Positions 1-5,990 are shown, numbered from the stretch's first letter. The stretch is 10,268 nucleotides of DNA from Pseudoxanthomonas suwonensis (GCA_003240695.1 QFNC01000053.1:1-10268); one strand, 5' to 3'. Notes: a model not told the origin generated them from the letters alone. A program made the numbers and translations.

Positions 1-227
1 ATCCCGCCGAGGGGAATCTCCTGATGCGTGCGTCCGGTCTGTTCGAGGAGACCCGCGCGCTGTTCGGGTGCGATGACATCGACGTGTTCCCTCTCCAACT
101 GCTCAAACGTCCGGTTTCGGCCTCAGTGCTCCCGAGGCGGTGCGTGGGTGCGTTGCTACCGACTGACGGCGCGGATCCAAAGCTTGTTCGGCTACGGAAC
201 GTGGTGGAGTTCCGCTTCAACGTGTAG
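1..227 (+). CDS. Partial MntA-like antitoxin with a foreign C-terminal tail (damaged second copy)
   Basis: The gene enters from the left edge; the reading frame is open from base 3 to the TAG at 225-227. Residues from DPAEGNLLM to LLKRPVSAS closely match residues 60-101 of the intact MntA at 270-599, including the DDIDVFP segment that follows the catalytic motif. After about base 133 it matches the end of hepT and the DNA beyond it (about 898-992), read in a frame that hepT does not use. The protein therefore ends in roughly 25 residues (from PRRCVGALLP) that are not MntA-like. I infer a former mntA-hepT copy that lost its toxin through an internal deletion. The N-terminal nucleotidyltransferase motif would lie outside the window, so whether this antitoxin is still active cannot be judged here. 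It could also be a pseudogene. Confidence 0.7.
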   Translation, partial: PAEGNLLMRASGLFEETRALFGCDDIDVFPLQLLKRPVSASVLPRRCVGALLPTDGADPKLVRLRNVVEFRFNV

Positions 228-232
228 AGCGC
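1..232 (+). repeat. Diverged direct repeat of the mntA-hepT unit, internally deleted
   Basis: Bases 3-132 match 450-580 (the mntA 3' half), with one base missing just before the junction. Bases 133-227 match 898-992 (the hepT 3' end plus about 60 bases past its stop). By hand count about 15 of 88 bases differ in the second block, so the duplication is not recent. The offset changes from 447 to 765 across the junction, so about 317 bp have been lost. The junction sits in CGAGGCG(G/T)TGC, which occurs in the intact unit both at 581-591 and at 898-908. The ancestral tandem period would have been about 765 bp. Confidence 0.8.
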
Positions 233-257
233 CATGTCGACGTGCTGTCAGGCCCGG

Positions 258-263
258 TACCCT
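258..263 (+). promoter_or_regulatory. -10 box of mntA, leaderless arrangement
   Basis: TACCCT is followed by six bases and then the ATG at 270. With the usual distance from a -10 element, transcription would begin on the start codon. No convincing -35 hexamer is seen 16-18 bases upstream. No Shine-Dalgarno sequence fits this start. Confidence 0.5.
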
Positions 264-269
264 TGAAGC

Positions 270-599
270 ATGTCTGAGACCGTCATGACGCCCGAGACGC
301 TCGCCCTGCGCGAGCTCCTCGTTGCGCGCCGTGGCGAGTTCCAGGTGCTCCTCGACCGGTACGGCGCGACCAATCCGAAGCTGTTCGGGTCCGTCGCCCG
401 CGGCACAGCGTCTTCAGAATCCGACATCGACATCCTCGTCGAGATGGACCCTGCCGAGGGGAACCTCCTGATGCGTGCATCCGGTCTGCTCGAGGAGACG
501 CGCACGCTGTTCGAGCGCGATGACATCGATGTGTTTCCTGTCCAACTGCTCAAGCGTCCGGTCTCCGCTTCGGCGCTCACCGAGGCGGTGCCGCTTTGA
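270..599 (+). CDS. mntA: MntA-type antitoxin, minimal nucleotidyltransferase (109 aa)
   Basis: This is a minimal nucleotidyltransferase-fold antitoxin. In characterised MntA-HepT pairs MntA transfers AMP from ATP to a tyrosine of the HepT toxin and silences it. The fold signature is complete: G40-S41, exactly ten residues, then D52-x-D54 (GSVARG...SDIDIL), with a third acidic site in DDIDVF at about residues 84-88. The length is normal for the family. The ATG at 270 is preferred over the in-frame ATG at 285 because a TACCCT box lies six bases upstream. The stop overlaps the TTG start of hepT by four bases (TTGA, 596-599), so the two are almost certainly translationally coupled. Base composition is less GC-biased than in the genes further right, fitting an accessory module. 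Family assignment is confident; the AMP-transfer activity is inferred from relatives. Confidence 0.92.
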   Translation: MSETVMTPETLALRELLVARRGEFQVLLDRYGATNPKLFGSVARGTASSESDIDILVEMDPAEGNLLMRASGLLEETRTLFERDDIDVFPVQLLKRPVSASALTEAVPL

Positions 600-931
600 G
601 CCGCAGTCCGGAGCAGCGCATCGCTGACGTACTTGAGGCAGTTGAGCGATGCCGGAAGTATGTCGCTGCGTTGGACCGTGAGAGTGACATCGCGGAGATG
701 GCAGAGGATGCGATCGAGCGGAACCTGCAGATCATCGGCGAAGCCGTGAACCACCTTCCCGATGAGATCACCGGGGCGCACCCTGAGATCGCCTGGCCAC
801 AGATTCGGGGCTTCCGCAACATCCTGGTGCACCAGTACTTCGGAGTCGACATCGACGTGGTCCGCGATGTCGTTGAGACGCATCTGCCGCCTCTCGCCGA
901 GGCGTTGCGTGGGCACATTGCCACCGACTGA
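596..931 (+). CDS. hepT: HepT-type HEPN ribonuclease toxin, DUF86 (111 aa)
   Basis: This is the toxin partner of the preceding mntA. HepT proteins are small all-helical HEPN RNases that act as dimers, and members have been reported to cleave mRNA or tRNA. The catalytic RX4HXY motif is intact as R74-NILV-H79-Q-Y81. The tyrosine is the residue that MntA adenylylates in studied pairs. The upstream ERNLQIIGEAVNHLP segment (about 41-55) is the other conserved HepT block. The start is taken as TTG 596, which overlaps the mntA stop (TTGA) and gives a normal length. The toxin reads through without lesions, so the module is probably functional. The last 35 bases or so and the DNA after the stop are repeated at 133-227, in the damaged upstream copy. 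Confidence 0.92.
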   Translation: MSRSPEQRIADVLEAVERCRKYVAALDRESDIAEMAEDAIERNLQIIGEAVNHLPDEITGAHPEIAWPQIRGFRNILVHQYFGVDIDVVRDVVETHLPPLAEALRGHIATD

Positions 932-992
932 AGGCGCGGTCCCAAAGGTCTTTCGGCTACGGAACGTGGTGGCGTTCCGGTTCATCGTCTAG

Positions 993-1113
993 CGTCATGG
1001 ACGCTGGTTTCACTGCTGACGTCCCCTCGGGAGAGAGGTAGTGCTGGGGAGCGCTGCCGGACGAGCAGGTCCTGGACGCCATCATGTGTGACCGCAGAGG
1101 GGGGTGGTCGTCG
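993..1113. other. Spacer between hepT and the decayed FitA-like gene
   Basis: No intact gene is visible. The first part continues the hepT-downstream repeat weakly (compare TAGCGTCATGGACG here with TAGAGCGCCATGTCGACG near 225). Just before 1114 there is a G-rich stretch, AGGGGGG, that could once have served as a ribosome binding site for the decayed antitoxin. Confidence 0.5.
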
Positions 1114-1348
1114 ATGTCCTCCATCATCGTCCGTGGTCTCGACGAGGCAGTGAAGCAGTGGCCGGCCGCTCGGGCGAAGGAGCACGGTCGGTCCATGGAG
1201 GCCGAGGTCCGCGCCATTTCGCACCGACGCAGCGCACAGGCCCCATATCGGAGTAGCTCTGCTGGCTGCGGCTCAGGAAGCGGGTGGCATCCCGAGCCCG
1301 CCGATCCCGAGGCGCGATGGCGTCGCGCGGTTAGTGGACTGCGAGGGA
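1114..1348 (+). pseudogene. Decayed FitA-like (VapB-type) ribbon-helix-helix antitoxin
   Basis: The start MSSIIVRGLDEAVKQ followed by AKEHGRSMEAEVRAI is the recognisable N-terminus of FitA-type antitoxins, which bind their own promoter through a ribbon-helix-helix domain and inhibit a PIN-domain toxin. After codon ATT at 1216 the homologous frame shifts by one inserted base (between 1216 and 1222). In the shifted frame it continues as TDAAHRPHIGVALLAAAQEAGG and reaches VDCEG at 1334-1348. Relatives typically end in VDFE-stop, overlapping the toxin start. Here the stop is GGA (1346-1348) instead of TGA, so the frame runs on. KQWPAARA where relatives usually read KxRLxxRA suggests further missense change. 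The identity comes from memory of the family, not a search, but the lesions are consistent with each other. Confidence 0.75.
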
Positions 1349-1545
1349 TCGTCCTCGGCGCGAACGTCATCGCGGAGCTATTCTGACCATCGCCGGAGCT
1401 TCGCGTCGTGGACTGGCTGACGTCGCTGACGGGTGATGTTGCGATCACCTCCGCCACCATCGCCGAACTCCTGGCTGGCCTGCGACGGATGCCGACCGGC
1501 CGGCGCAAGGAGGCACTGACGAGCAGCGTCGACGCAGTGATCGAG
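1345..1545 (+). pseudogene. Decayed, 3'-truncated FitB/VapC-like PIN-domain toxin
   Basis: Reading from 1345 gives GIVLGANVIAELF, stop, then PSPELRVVDWLTSLTGDVAITSATIAELLAGL and RRMPTGRRKEAL. This is the N-terminal half of a FitB-type PIN-domain nuclease (usual start MIVLDANVISELF). Four lesions are visible. The expected GTG start is GGG (1345-1347). The first metal-binding aspartate of LDANV is glycine (GGC at 1357-1359). A TGA at 1384-1386 stands where CGA (arginine) is expected. Similarity ends near 1545 (DAVIE), so the rest of the domain with its later acidic residues is absent. The frame stays open to a TGA at 1600-1602, but the tail is not PIN-like. The protein cannot be an active RNase. 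Confidence 0.75.
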
Positions 1546-1613
1546 TCGTGCGTACACGGGGGTGGAGCCGGTCGCTCTGTGGACGGCCCAGGCGCTCCAT
1601 GAGCGCGGCGTGA

Positions 1614-3185
1614 CTACCAGAGGATCGCCAGCACATAGGCCAGCAGGATCTTCACCACCGTGCCCACCGCGAACAGCGAGGTGTAGCTCGCTTCGATGCG
1701 CTCGTCGTCGCTCTTGGACTGGGCGAAGGCGAGCACCGCGGGCTGGCCGATCAGACCGCTCATGATTCCCACGGTGCGCTGGGCCGAGAGCTGCAGGATG
1801 CGCCCGGCCATCCACGTCAACGCGCAGGCGGACAGGATGACGGCGGCGCCGAGGAGCGCGGCCTTGAGCCCCGTCGGCGTGAGGGCCGTCGATGCGAACG
1901 CCGGCCCCGAGGCGAGGCCCACGCAGGCGAGGAACAGGAACAGGCCGAGTTGGCGCAGCGTGAGGTTGGCCGAGTTGGGAAGCGTCCACACCAGCGGGCC
2001 CGTGCGGACGAGACGACCCAGCGTCAGGCCGACGATCAGCGGGCCGGCGGCGGCGCCGAGCGTCAGCGTCGTCGAGCCGAGCGGGATCGGGATCACGCCG
2101 ACCAGCAGGCCCAGTGCCAGGCCGATGGCGAGCGTGAGGGCGTCTATCTCGCTCACCTTGCGCTCGGAGTCCCCGAAGATCGAGTACCCGGCGTCGAGAT
2201 TGCCCTTGGCGAAGACGGCGAGGACGCGGTCGCCCAGCTCGAGTACGAGGTCGTCGCGGGCGAGGATCTCGGTGTCGCCGCGGTACACACGGGTGGCGCG
2301 ACCGCCGTGGCGACTGGGCAGGCCCAGATCAGCGACGGTGCGCCCCGCGACCTCATGGTTCGAGACGGTGAAGCGGCGGTGGTCGACATCGGTGCGGTGG
2401 TCGGTGAGGGCCACGGGCAGTTCGGTGCCGAGGGCCTGGGCCGCGACGGCGGTGGAGTTCTCGTCGCCGATCACCAGCACGTGGTCGCCGGGAAGCAGTA
2501 CCTCGCCGTCGGCGACCACGCGCCCTTTTCCGTTCCTGACCAGGTAGCTCATGGTGATGGTCTGCTCGCGCCAGCCGGGCACCTGCCAGACTGGGATCTC
2601 CTCGCGGACATCGATGCTGCGGGCGAGGAGTCCGCCTCCGGAGCGCGGGGTGGAGTCCTTCGTGCCCGGCCACCTCCGGGTCACCAGGATCGCGATGACG
2701 AAGATCGACACCGTCACGCCGACCGGGTAGCCGAGCGAGTAACCGACGGCGGGGTCGCCGGAACCGCCGGAGGCGTCGGTCGCTGCGGCCAGCGCGGGCG
2801 TTGCGGTGAGGGAGCCGGAGAAGGCGCCCGCGGTCATCGGGGCGCTCAGCCCCATCAGCAGGCCACCCCCGATCGCGACGCCCGCGGTCGCGGCGAGCAC
2901 GGCGAAGCCGGCCACGAAGGTGGGGAGCTGGCGCCGGAACGTAGAGACCAACTGGTACCCACCGGCAAGGCCGACGGTGTACACGAACAGGGCAAGGCCC
3001 AGGGTCTGGAGCAGCCTGAGATCCTCCCCGAGGCGCGGATCGAGCGCGCCGATCGCGAGACCCACGAACAGGCCACCGGCCGGTCCGAAGCGGATCGGGC
3101 CGAAGGGGATCGAGCCCACCAGGGTGCCCAGAGCCACCACCAGGAAGACGGTGAGCAAAGGATTCGCGGCGAGCAGATCGAGCAC
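1614..3185 (-). CDS. AspT/YidE/YbjL-family membrane exchanger with central RCK_C domains (523 aa)
   Basis: This is a secondary transporter of the aspartate:alanine exchanger (AAE) family. The experimentally known member AspT swaps aspartate for alanine; most others, such as YidE and YbjL, have no proven substrate, so the substrate is unknown here. The layout is classic. An N-terminal hydrophobic half with several membrane helices (about 1-175) contains the GYSLGYPVGV motif. A hydrophilic middle (about 190-345) holds two TrkA_C/RCK_C-like segments ending in GDHVLVIGD and GDRVLAVF. A second hydrophobic half (about 350-523) includes GLFLFLACVGLASG. The length is typical. The start is GTG at 3185, supported by a TACTGT box six bases upstream and by the natural N-terminus MLDLLAANPLL. 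The opposite strand is long and open over this gene, but that is a GC-rich shadow. Confidence 0.9.
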   Translation of the reverse strand: MLDLLAANPLLTVFLVVALGTLVGSIPFGPIRFGPAGGLFVGLAIGALDPRLGEDLRLLQTLGLALFVYTVGLAGGYQLVSTFRRQLPTFVAGFAVLAATAGVAIGGGLLMGLSAPMTAGAFSGSLTATPALAAATDASGGSGDPAVGYSLGYPVGVTVSIFVIAILVTRRWPGTKDSTPRSGGGLLARSIDVREEIPVWQVPGWREQTITMSYLVRNGKGRVVADGEVLLPGDHVLVIGDENSTAVAAQALGTELPVALTDHRTDVDHRRFTVSNHEVAGRTVADLGLPSRHGGRATRVYRGDTEILARDDLVLELGDRVLAVFAKGNLDAGYSIFGDSERKVSEIDALTLAIGLALGLLVGVIPIPLGSTTLTLGAAAGPLIVGLTLGRLVRTGPLVWTLPNSANLTLRQLGLFLFLACVGLASGPAFASTALTPTGLKAALLGAAVILSACALTWMAGRILQLSAQRTVGIMSGLIGQPAVLAFAQSKSDDERIEASYTSLFAVGTVVKILLAYVLAILW

Positions 3186-3191
3186 GGTTCA

Positions 3192-3197
3192 ACAGTA
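3192..3197 (-). promoter_or_regulatory. -10 box of the AspT-family gene, leaderless arrangement
   Basis: Read on the minus strand, TACTGT is followed by TGAACC and then the GTG start at 3185. There is no Shine-Dalgarno sequence in these bases. No clear -35 is seen. Confidence 0.5.
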
Positions 3198-3259
3198 GCC
3201 CGGAGACCACCGGGTTCATCGTCCGCGTGACCAGGCTGGCGGTCAGCGGTGCGGCTCCC

Positions 3260-3265
3260 TATCAT
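3260..3265 (+). promoter_or_regulatory. -10 box of the 324-aa gene, probably leaderless
   Basis: TATCAT is followed by seven bases (CAGGGGG) and the ATG at 3273. The G run touches the start codon and is too close to act as a normal Shine-Dalgarno. The box lies about 62 bases from the -10 box of the divergent transporter. Confidence 0.5.
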
Positions 3266-3272
3266 CAGGGGG

Positions 3273-4247
3273 ATGACGACGGCGCTTGGTCGGCTTTTCG
3301 TGCAGCACCACCACGATCCCAGTGAGCAGGTGGCTCAAGAGATCATGGCGCGCCTGAGGGCCGCCGATCCTTCCGAGTGGCCCCCGGACGCCGTGGTCAT
3401 GAGCCGGACGCTGTCTAACATCGATCGGGTCGAGCACAGCACCTTCATGCTGCGTGACGGCGCCCCGATGACGCCGATGAGCGACCACGCATGCCTGGCC
3501 GACGCCATGGGTCTGCTCAGCGTCGAGGACGTGGATGCGTTGCTCCCCCTCTATGAACCGGTCTACCGGGACGGGCTGCTCCGACAGCGCATCCGCACGA
3601 TGGTGATCGAGGGCAGGCTCGAGGACGCCCATGCGACAGCGGAGCTGATGAGGAAGCCCCTGCGTGGCCACCGCGACGCCGGCCACCACCTCGCGGAACG
3701 GGGCGATCATGCGCGCTTCTTCGGTGAATGGCCCCGCTATGAGCCACGCAGAGCTACCCAGGAGCTCGTCGGCCTTCGCCAGAGGCTGGTGGCAGCAGTC
3801 GGCCGTCGAGAAGGGCCTCGCGCCGCACTCCACCTCGTGCAGACGCACAAGAGGTTGGGGGAGAAGTACGTCATGGCAGCCCTGGCCAGTGCCGAGATCG
3901 CGCGGTTCGACGAGCTGGTGCCGCTGCTCGAGGGAGAGCTCGCAGGCCTCGTGGACGAGCCTGCTGCGTGCTCACTACTCGTCGAACTCGTCGACCAGCT
4001 GCTCCGGGAGCTGCCCTCCGGTGCCGAGGCTGAGGATCCGCGCCTCCGTCCGCTCGCCGAGAGGATCGGCCGATTGGATGGCGACAGGCCACTGCGGCAG
4101 ATGCGGGACTCCATGCTGTTCCGGCTCTGGCCACTCATCGCCGAGCACTCGACACTCACGCGCGTCCGGGCACTCGTGCGGACGCCGAGCATCCGTCGCG
4201 AGCTCACGCAGCTTCCGTCCGAGGTCACGGCCCGGTCAGAGCGCTGA
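3273..4247 (+). CDS. Conserved-looking protein of unknown function (324 aa)
   Basis: I do not recognise a family. The protein is hydrophilic, Arg/Glu/Leu-rich and has no signal peptide or membrane segment, so it is probably cytosolic and mostly helical. Segments such as LLRQRIRTMVIEGRLEDAHATAELM and VMAALASAEIARFDELVPLLEGELAGL have the spacing of paired helices, as in TPR-like solenoids; this is an impression, not a match. Early residues include an odd QHHHD patch. The start at ATG 3273 is chosen over an in-frame upstream codon at 3249 because TATCAT lies seven bases upstream. The gene is divergent from the transporter and convergent with the kinase-like gene, 21 bases from its end, so it is probably transcribed alone. 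The codon pattern is typical coding DNA of this genome. Confidence 0.8.
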   Translation: MTTALGRLFVQHHHDPSEQVAQEIMARLRAADPSEWPPDAVVMSRTLSNIDRVEHSTFMLRDGAPMTPMSDHACLADAMGLLSVEDVDALLPLYEPVYRDGLLRQRIRTMVIEGRLEDAHATAELMRKPLRGHRDAGHHLAERGDHARFFGEWPRYEPRRATQELVGLRQRLVAAVGRREGPRAALHLVQTHKRLGEKYVMAALASAEIARFDELVPLLEGELAGLVDEPAACSLLVELVDQLLRELPSGAEAEDPRLRPLAERIGRLDGDRPLRQMRDSMLFRLWPLIAEHSTLTRVRALVRTPSIRRELTQLPSEVTARSER

Positions 4248-4268
4248 CCAGCTACGACGCCACGTCGA

Positions 4269-4814
4269 TCACGAGAAGGGCATCGATGGCGGCCACCGGT
4301 GCGTGCGCCACACGTCCCAGCTGCTGAACCCCGAGGGCGGATCGTCGATGGGCTCGGTACCGTCCAGCTCACCGCGCGTCGGGATGCTGATGATTCCCAC
4401 CCACTCGGCGATCTCCTCGTCACTGATAGGCCACGTGGTGTGCGGCTCCTTAGCCAGGCGCTGATCCAGCCGCCTGCGCTGCTCGGCCAGAGGGAGCTCG
4501 AAGTAGCGCATGTCCACCGCGGCGCCCCTGTCCGCCGCGGCCTGGCGGAGCGAGGATCGCTCGTCCCGGCCCCAGAGACCGAAGTCGATCACCACGCTCG
4601 TCCCCAGTTCGAGCGCGCGCAGGCCGATCTCGACCAGTCGCCCCTCGACGACGTCGGACCCGGCATCGGGGTTCTCCGGCCCGAACAGGGCCTTCATCCA
4701 CTCGTCCTTGGTCAGGCGCAGCGCTGCGTGCTCCACCTCGATCTGCTTCGCCGCGGTCGTCTTGCCCGTGGCGGGCAGGCCGACGGTGAGGAACAGCGTG
4801 GGCGTCGTCGTCAT
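4269..4814 (-). CDS. P-loop (AAA_33-type) small-molecule kinase-like ATP-binding protein (181 aa)
   Basis: A Walker A motif lies near the N-terminus: GLPATGKT at residues 12-19, after a hydrophobic strand (TLFLTV). A likely DE-containing segment follows (LTKDEWMKALFG), then VVIDFGLWGRDERSSLRQAA, which resembles the Walker B region of predicted kinases of the COG0645 / AAA_33 type. An Arg-rich lid-like segment (LAEQRRRLDQRLA) comes next. Relatives include chloramphenicol phosphotransferase-like and zeta-toxin-like kinases, but the substrate cannot be deduced. The ATG at 4814 is chosen because it places the P-loop at the usual distance from the N-terminus; a longer form to 4937 adds only unlikely residues. 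No Shine-Dalgarno is evident; GAGAAT seven bases upstream is at best a weak -10. The gene stands alone, convergent with the unknown gene before it. Confidence 0.82.
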   Translation of the reverse strand: MTTTPTLFLTVGLPATGKTTAAKQIEVEHAALRLTKDEWMKALFGPENPDAGSDVVEGRLVEIGLRALELGTSVVIDFGLWGRDERSSLRQAAADRGAAVDMRYFELPLAEQRRRLDQRLAKEPHTTWPISDEEIAEWVGIISIPTRGELDGTEPIDDPPSGFSSWDVWRTHRWPPSMPFS

Positions 4815-4866
4815 GAGGTCTATTCTCAGCTCGCGCTGGTCGTCGGCAACCTGCCCGGCTGCTCGG

Positions 4867-4897
4867 GGCATCGTGCCGTGGTCGGAACGGCAATGCC
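4867..4897. other. Imperfect 11-bp inverted repeat (hairpin)
   Basis: GGCAT-CG-TGCCGT pairs with ACGGCA-ATGCC across a seven-base loop (GGTCGGA), leaving a two-base bulge on the left arm. Neither strand has a T run after it, so an intrinsic terminator is not well supported. It lies about 53 bases upstream of the kinase-like gene start, so an operator or 5' structure is possible. Confidence 0.4.
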
Positions 4898-5145
4898 TGT
4901 CTCGAGGGCACGGTCTGCACCGGTGACGGCCGGCCATCAGGTCGTGGGCCCCGAGGCAGTGGAGCCGTCATCCAGCGGGGACGCAGCGCGCCCAGGCTGT
5001 CACTGACCTGCCGCCAACAGGTGCAGATTCTGTTAGGACCGAGGGGCAGGGCGACACCTGACACCCCCGTTGGAACGTGCGCCGATGTCGTGCGGCTGCG
5101 TGCGCGGTCTGCCCGCTGGATGCCCGTTCGCCCCTCTGTGGCATC

Positions 5146-5157
5146 GGTACCGGTACC
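5146..5157. promoter_or_regulatory. Perfect 12-bp palindrome in the promoter of the 262-aa gene
   Basis: GGTACCGGTACC is its own reverse complement and ends five bases before the TACGAT box. A dimeric repressor bound here would cover the spacer between -35 and -10. No matching second copy of the full palindrome was noticed in the window. Confidence 0.35.
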
Positions 5158-5162
5158 CCACC

Positions 5163-5168
5163 TACGAT
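5163..5168 (+). promoter_or_regulatory. -10 box of the 262-aa gene, leaderless arrangement
   Basis: TACGAT is followed by GACCCC and then GTG at 5175. This decides the start against the longer TTG-started frame from 5070. No clear -35 is seen. Confidence 0.55.
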
Positions 5169-5174
5169 GACCCC

Positions 5175-5963
5175 GTGGCCACAGGTGAGCTGGAGATCGC
5201 GCTTCGCGAAGCCGTGATAGAGAGCCGTTGGCGGCAGGTGTGGCCCGTCGTCGCGCATCTCCAGATCACGGAGCGCACGTGCCTGCGGCGCACAGTTCGG
5301 CCGATCACCGCAGCGATCGATGCCGCACCGGTGGGGGAGCTGGACGCAGACGGACGATGGGGAGGCCGGCTCACCCATGGCCACCACCTGGCCTCCACCG
5401 CGGCGCAGCTGGCCACCGCGACCCTCGAGCAGGCGACCAGACTGCATCCCATAGACGTCCCGCTCGGCAGGCAGCTCCTGCCTCAGATCTTCCCCGATGA
5501 CCTCACGGTGATAGCCGACGCCTGGTCGGACCGTTACCACCGCAACCCCAAAGCATGGGACCGCAACCGGGGCATCGAGGCCATGTTCGACTGGGCGCAG
5601 CAGGGTCTCATCGAGCCGCCTGCCAGGCCCGGCGCCGTTCTGCTCCTCATCACCGGTGTGCCGTCGACCCTCTTTGCGCGGATCCTGCTCACGTATCTGC
5701 TGGAGCGGCCCGTCCTGCTGCGCACCACCCTCCCGCTGCTGTTCACGACCCCGGGCATCAAGGGTGCCTCCGCAGCTCAGAGGGACGCCTGCGCCGACGA
5801 CGGCGGGCTCGCGGGATACGTCATCCCGCAGCTGATCGACCGAGGGATCTGGCAGCGCGACGAGGTGAGCGCGTGGTGTGCGCGGGCGCTGGAGGTTCCC
5901 CGCTCGGAGTACGAGTTCCGGTGGTTCCCCCGCCTGGCAGAGGAACTGCGTGAGGGGCCGTGA
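5175..5963 (+). CDS. Protein of unknown function (262 aa)
   Basis: The family is not recognised with confidence; the pattern of short helices (ATATLEQATRLHP, then VIADAWSDRY, then MFDWAQQGLIEPP) is loosely like DUF6493-type helical-repeat proteins, which is only a suggestion. No signal peptide is seen. One moderately hydrophobic stretch (AVLLLITGVPSTLFARILLTYLL) is more likely buried helices than a membrane anchor. The C-terminus is rich in Trp and acidic residues (RWFPRLAEELREGP). The start is GTG 5175, because TACGAT lies six bases before it and the residues encoded upstream are uncharacteristic. The stop TGA (5961-5963) overlaps a short GC hairpin. The next gene begins 38 bases later and has its own ribosome binding site, so co-transcription is possible. 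Confidence 0.78.
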   Translation: MATGELEIALREAVIESRWRQVWPVVAHLQITERTCLRRTVRPITAAIDAAPVGELDADGRWGGRLTHGHHLASTAAQLATATLEQATRLHPIDVPLGRQLLPQIFPDDLTVIADAWSDRYHRNPKAWDRNRGIEAMFDWAQQGLIEPPARPGAVLLLITGVPSTLFARILLTYLLERPVLLRTTLPLLFTTPGIKGASAAQRDACADDGGLAGYVIPQLIDRGIWQRDEVSAWCARALEVPRSEYEFRWFPRLAEELREGP

Positions 5964-5990
5964 CGCCTGCGGCGTCGGGCCCCACGTGGG
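5962..5990 (+). other. Short hairpin and palindrome between the 262-aa gene and the NTF2-like gene
   Basis: GACGCC-TGC-GGCGTC (5962-5976) starts inside the stop codon. CCCACGTGGG (5981-5990) is a perfect 10-bp palindrome. Its last bases overlap the start of the GGGAGG ribosome binding site of the next gene, so folding in the RNA could partly mask translation initiation. There is no T run, so it is not a typical terminator. Confidence 0.3.

Larger units (their letters stand above)
4815..5174. other. 360-base stretch without a recognisable gene
   Basis: This lies between the start of the kinase-like gene and the start of the 262-aa gene. I see no credible coding region; a TTG-started extension from 5070 into the next gene reads as low-grade sequence rich in Cys, Pro and Arg. 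Structure present: an imperfect hairpin at 4867-4897 and a 12-base palindrome plus -10 box at 5146-5168. No tRNA or riboswitch fold is recognised. Confidence 0.6.

Noticed and set aside
248..985. 245-aa minus-strand open frame across mntA-hepT
   Set aside because: The forward frames encode motif-complete MntA and HepT with a coupled overlap; the reverse frame is Ser/Arg-rich shadow sequence.
1545..1602. tRNA T-arm-like bases on the minus strand (CGGCTCCACCCCCGTG) near the end of the toxin relic, as a possible integration site
   Set aside because: No GTTCRA loop, acceptor stem or anticodon arm can be assembled around it, so neither a tRNA nor an att site is supported.
1950..3230. 426-aa forward-strand open frame opposite the AspT-family transporter
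   Set aside because: Its composition (His, Arg, Glu, Gly, Ala-rich without hydrophobic cores) is that of the antisense of a GC-rich membrane protein gene, and the minus-strand product is a clear family member with a promoter box.
3243..3848. 201-aa minus-strand open frame opposite the start of the 324-aa gene
   Set aside because: It would collide with the divergent promoter region, and the forward frame has a well-spaced TATCAT box and consistent codon usage.
4892..5006. 37-codon forward ORF from ATG 4892 in the large gap
   Set aside because: No ribosome binding site or promoter box, a polar low-complexity product, and it starts inside the hairpin at 4867-4897.
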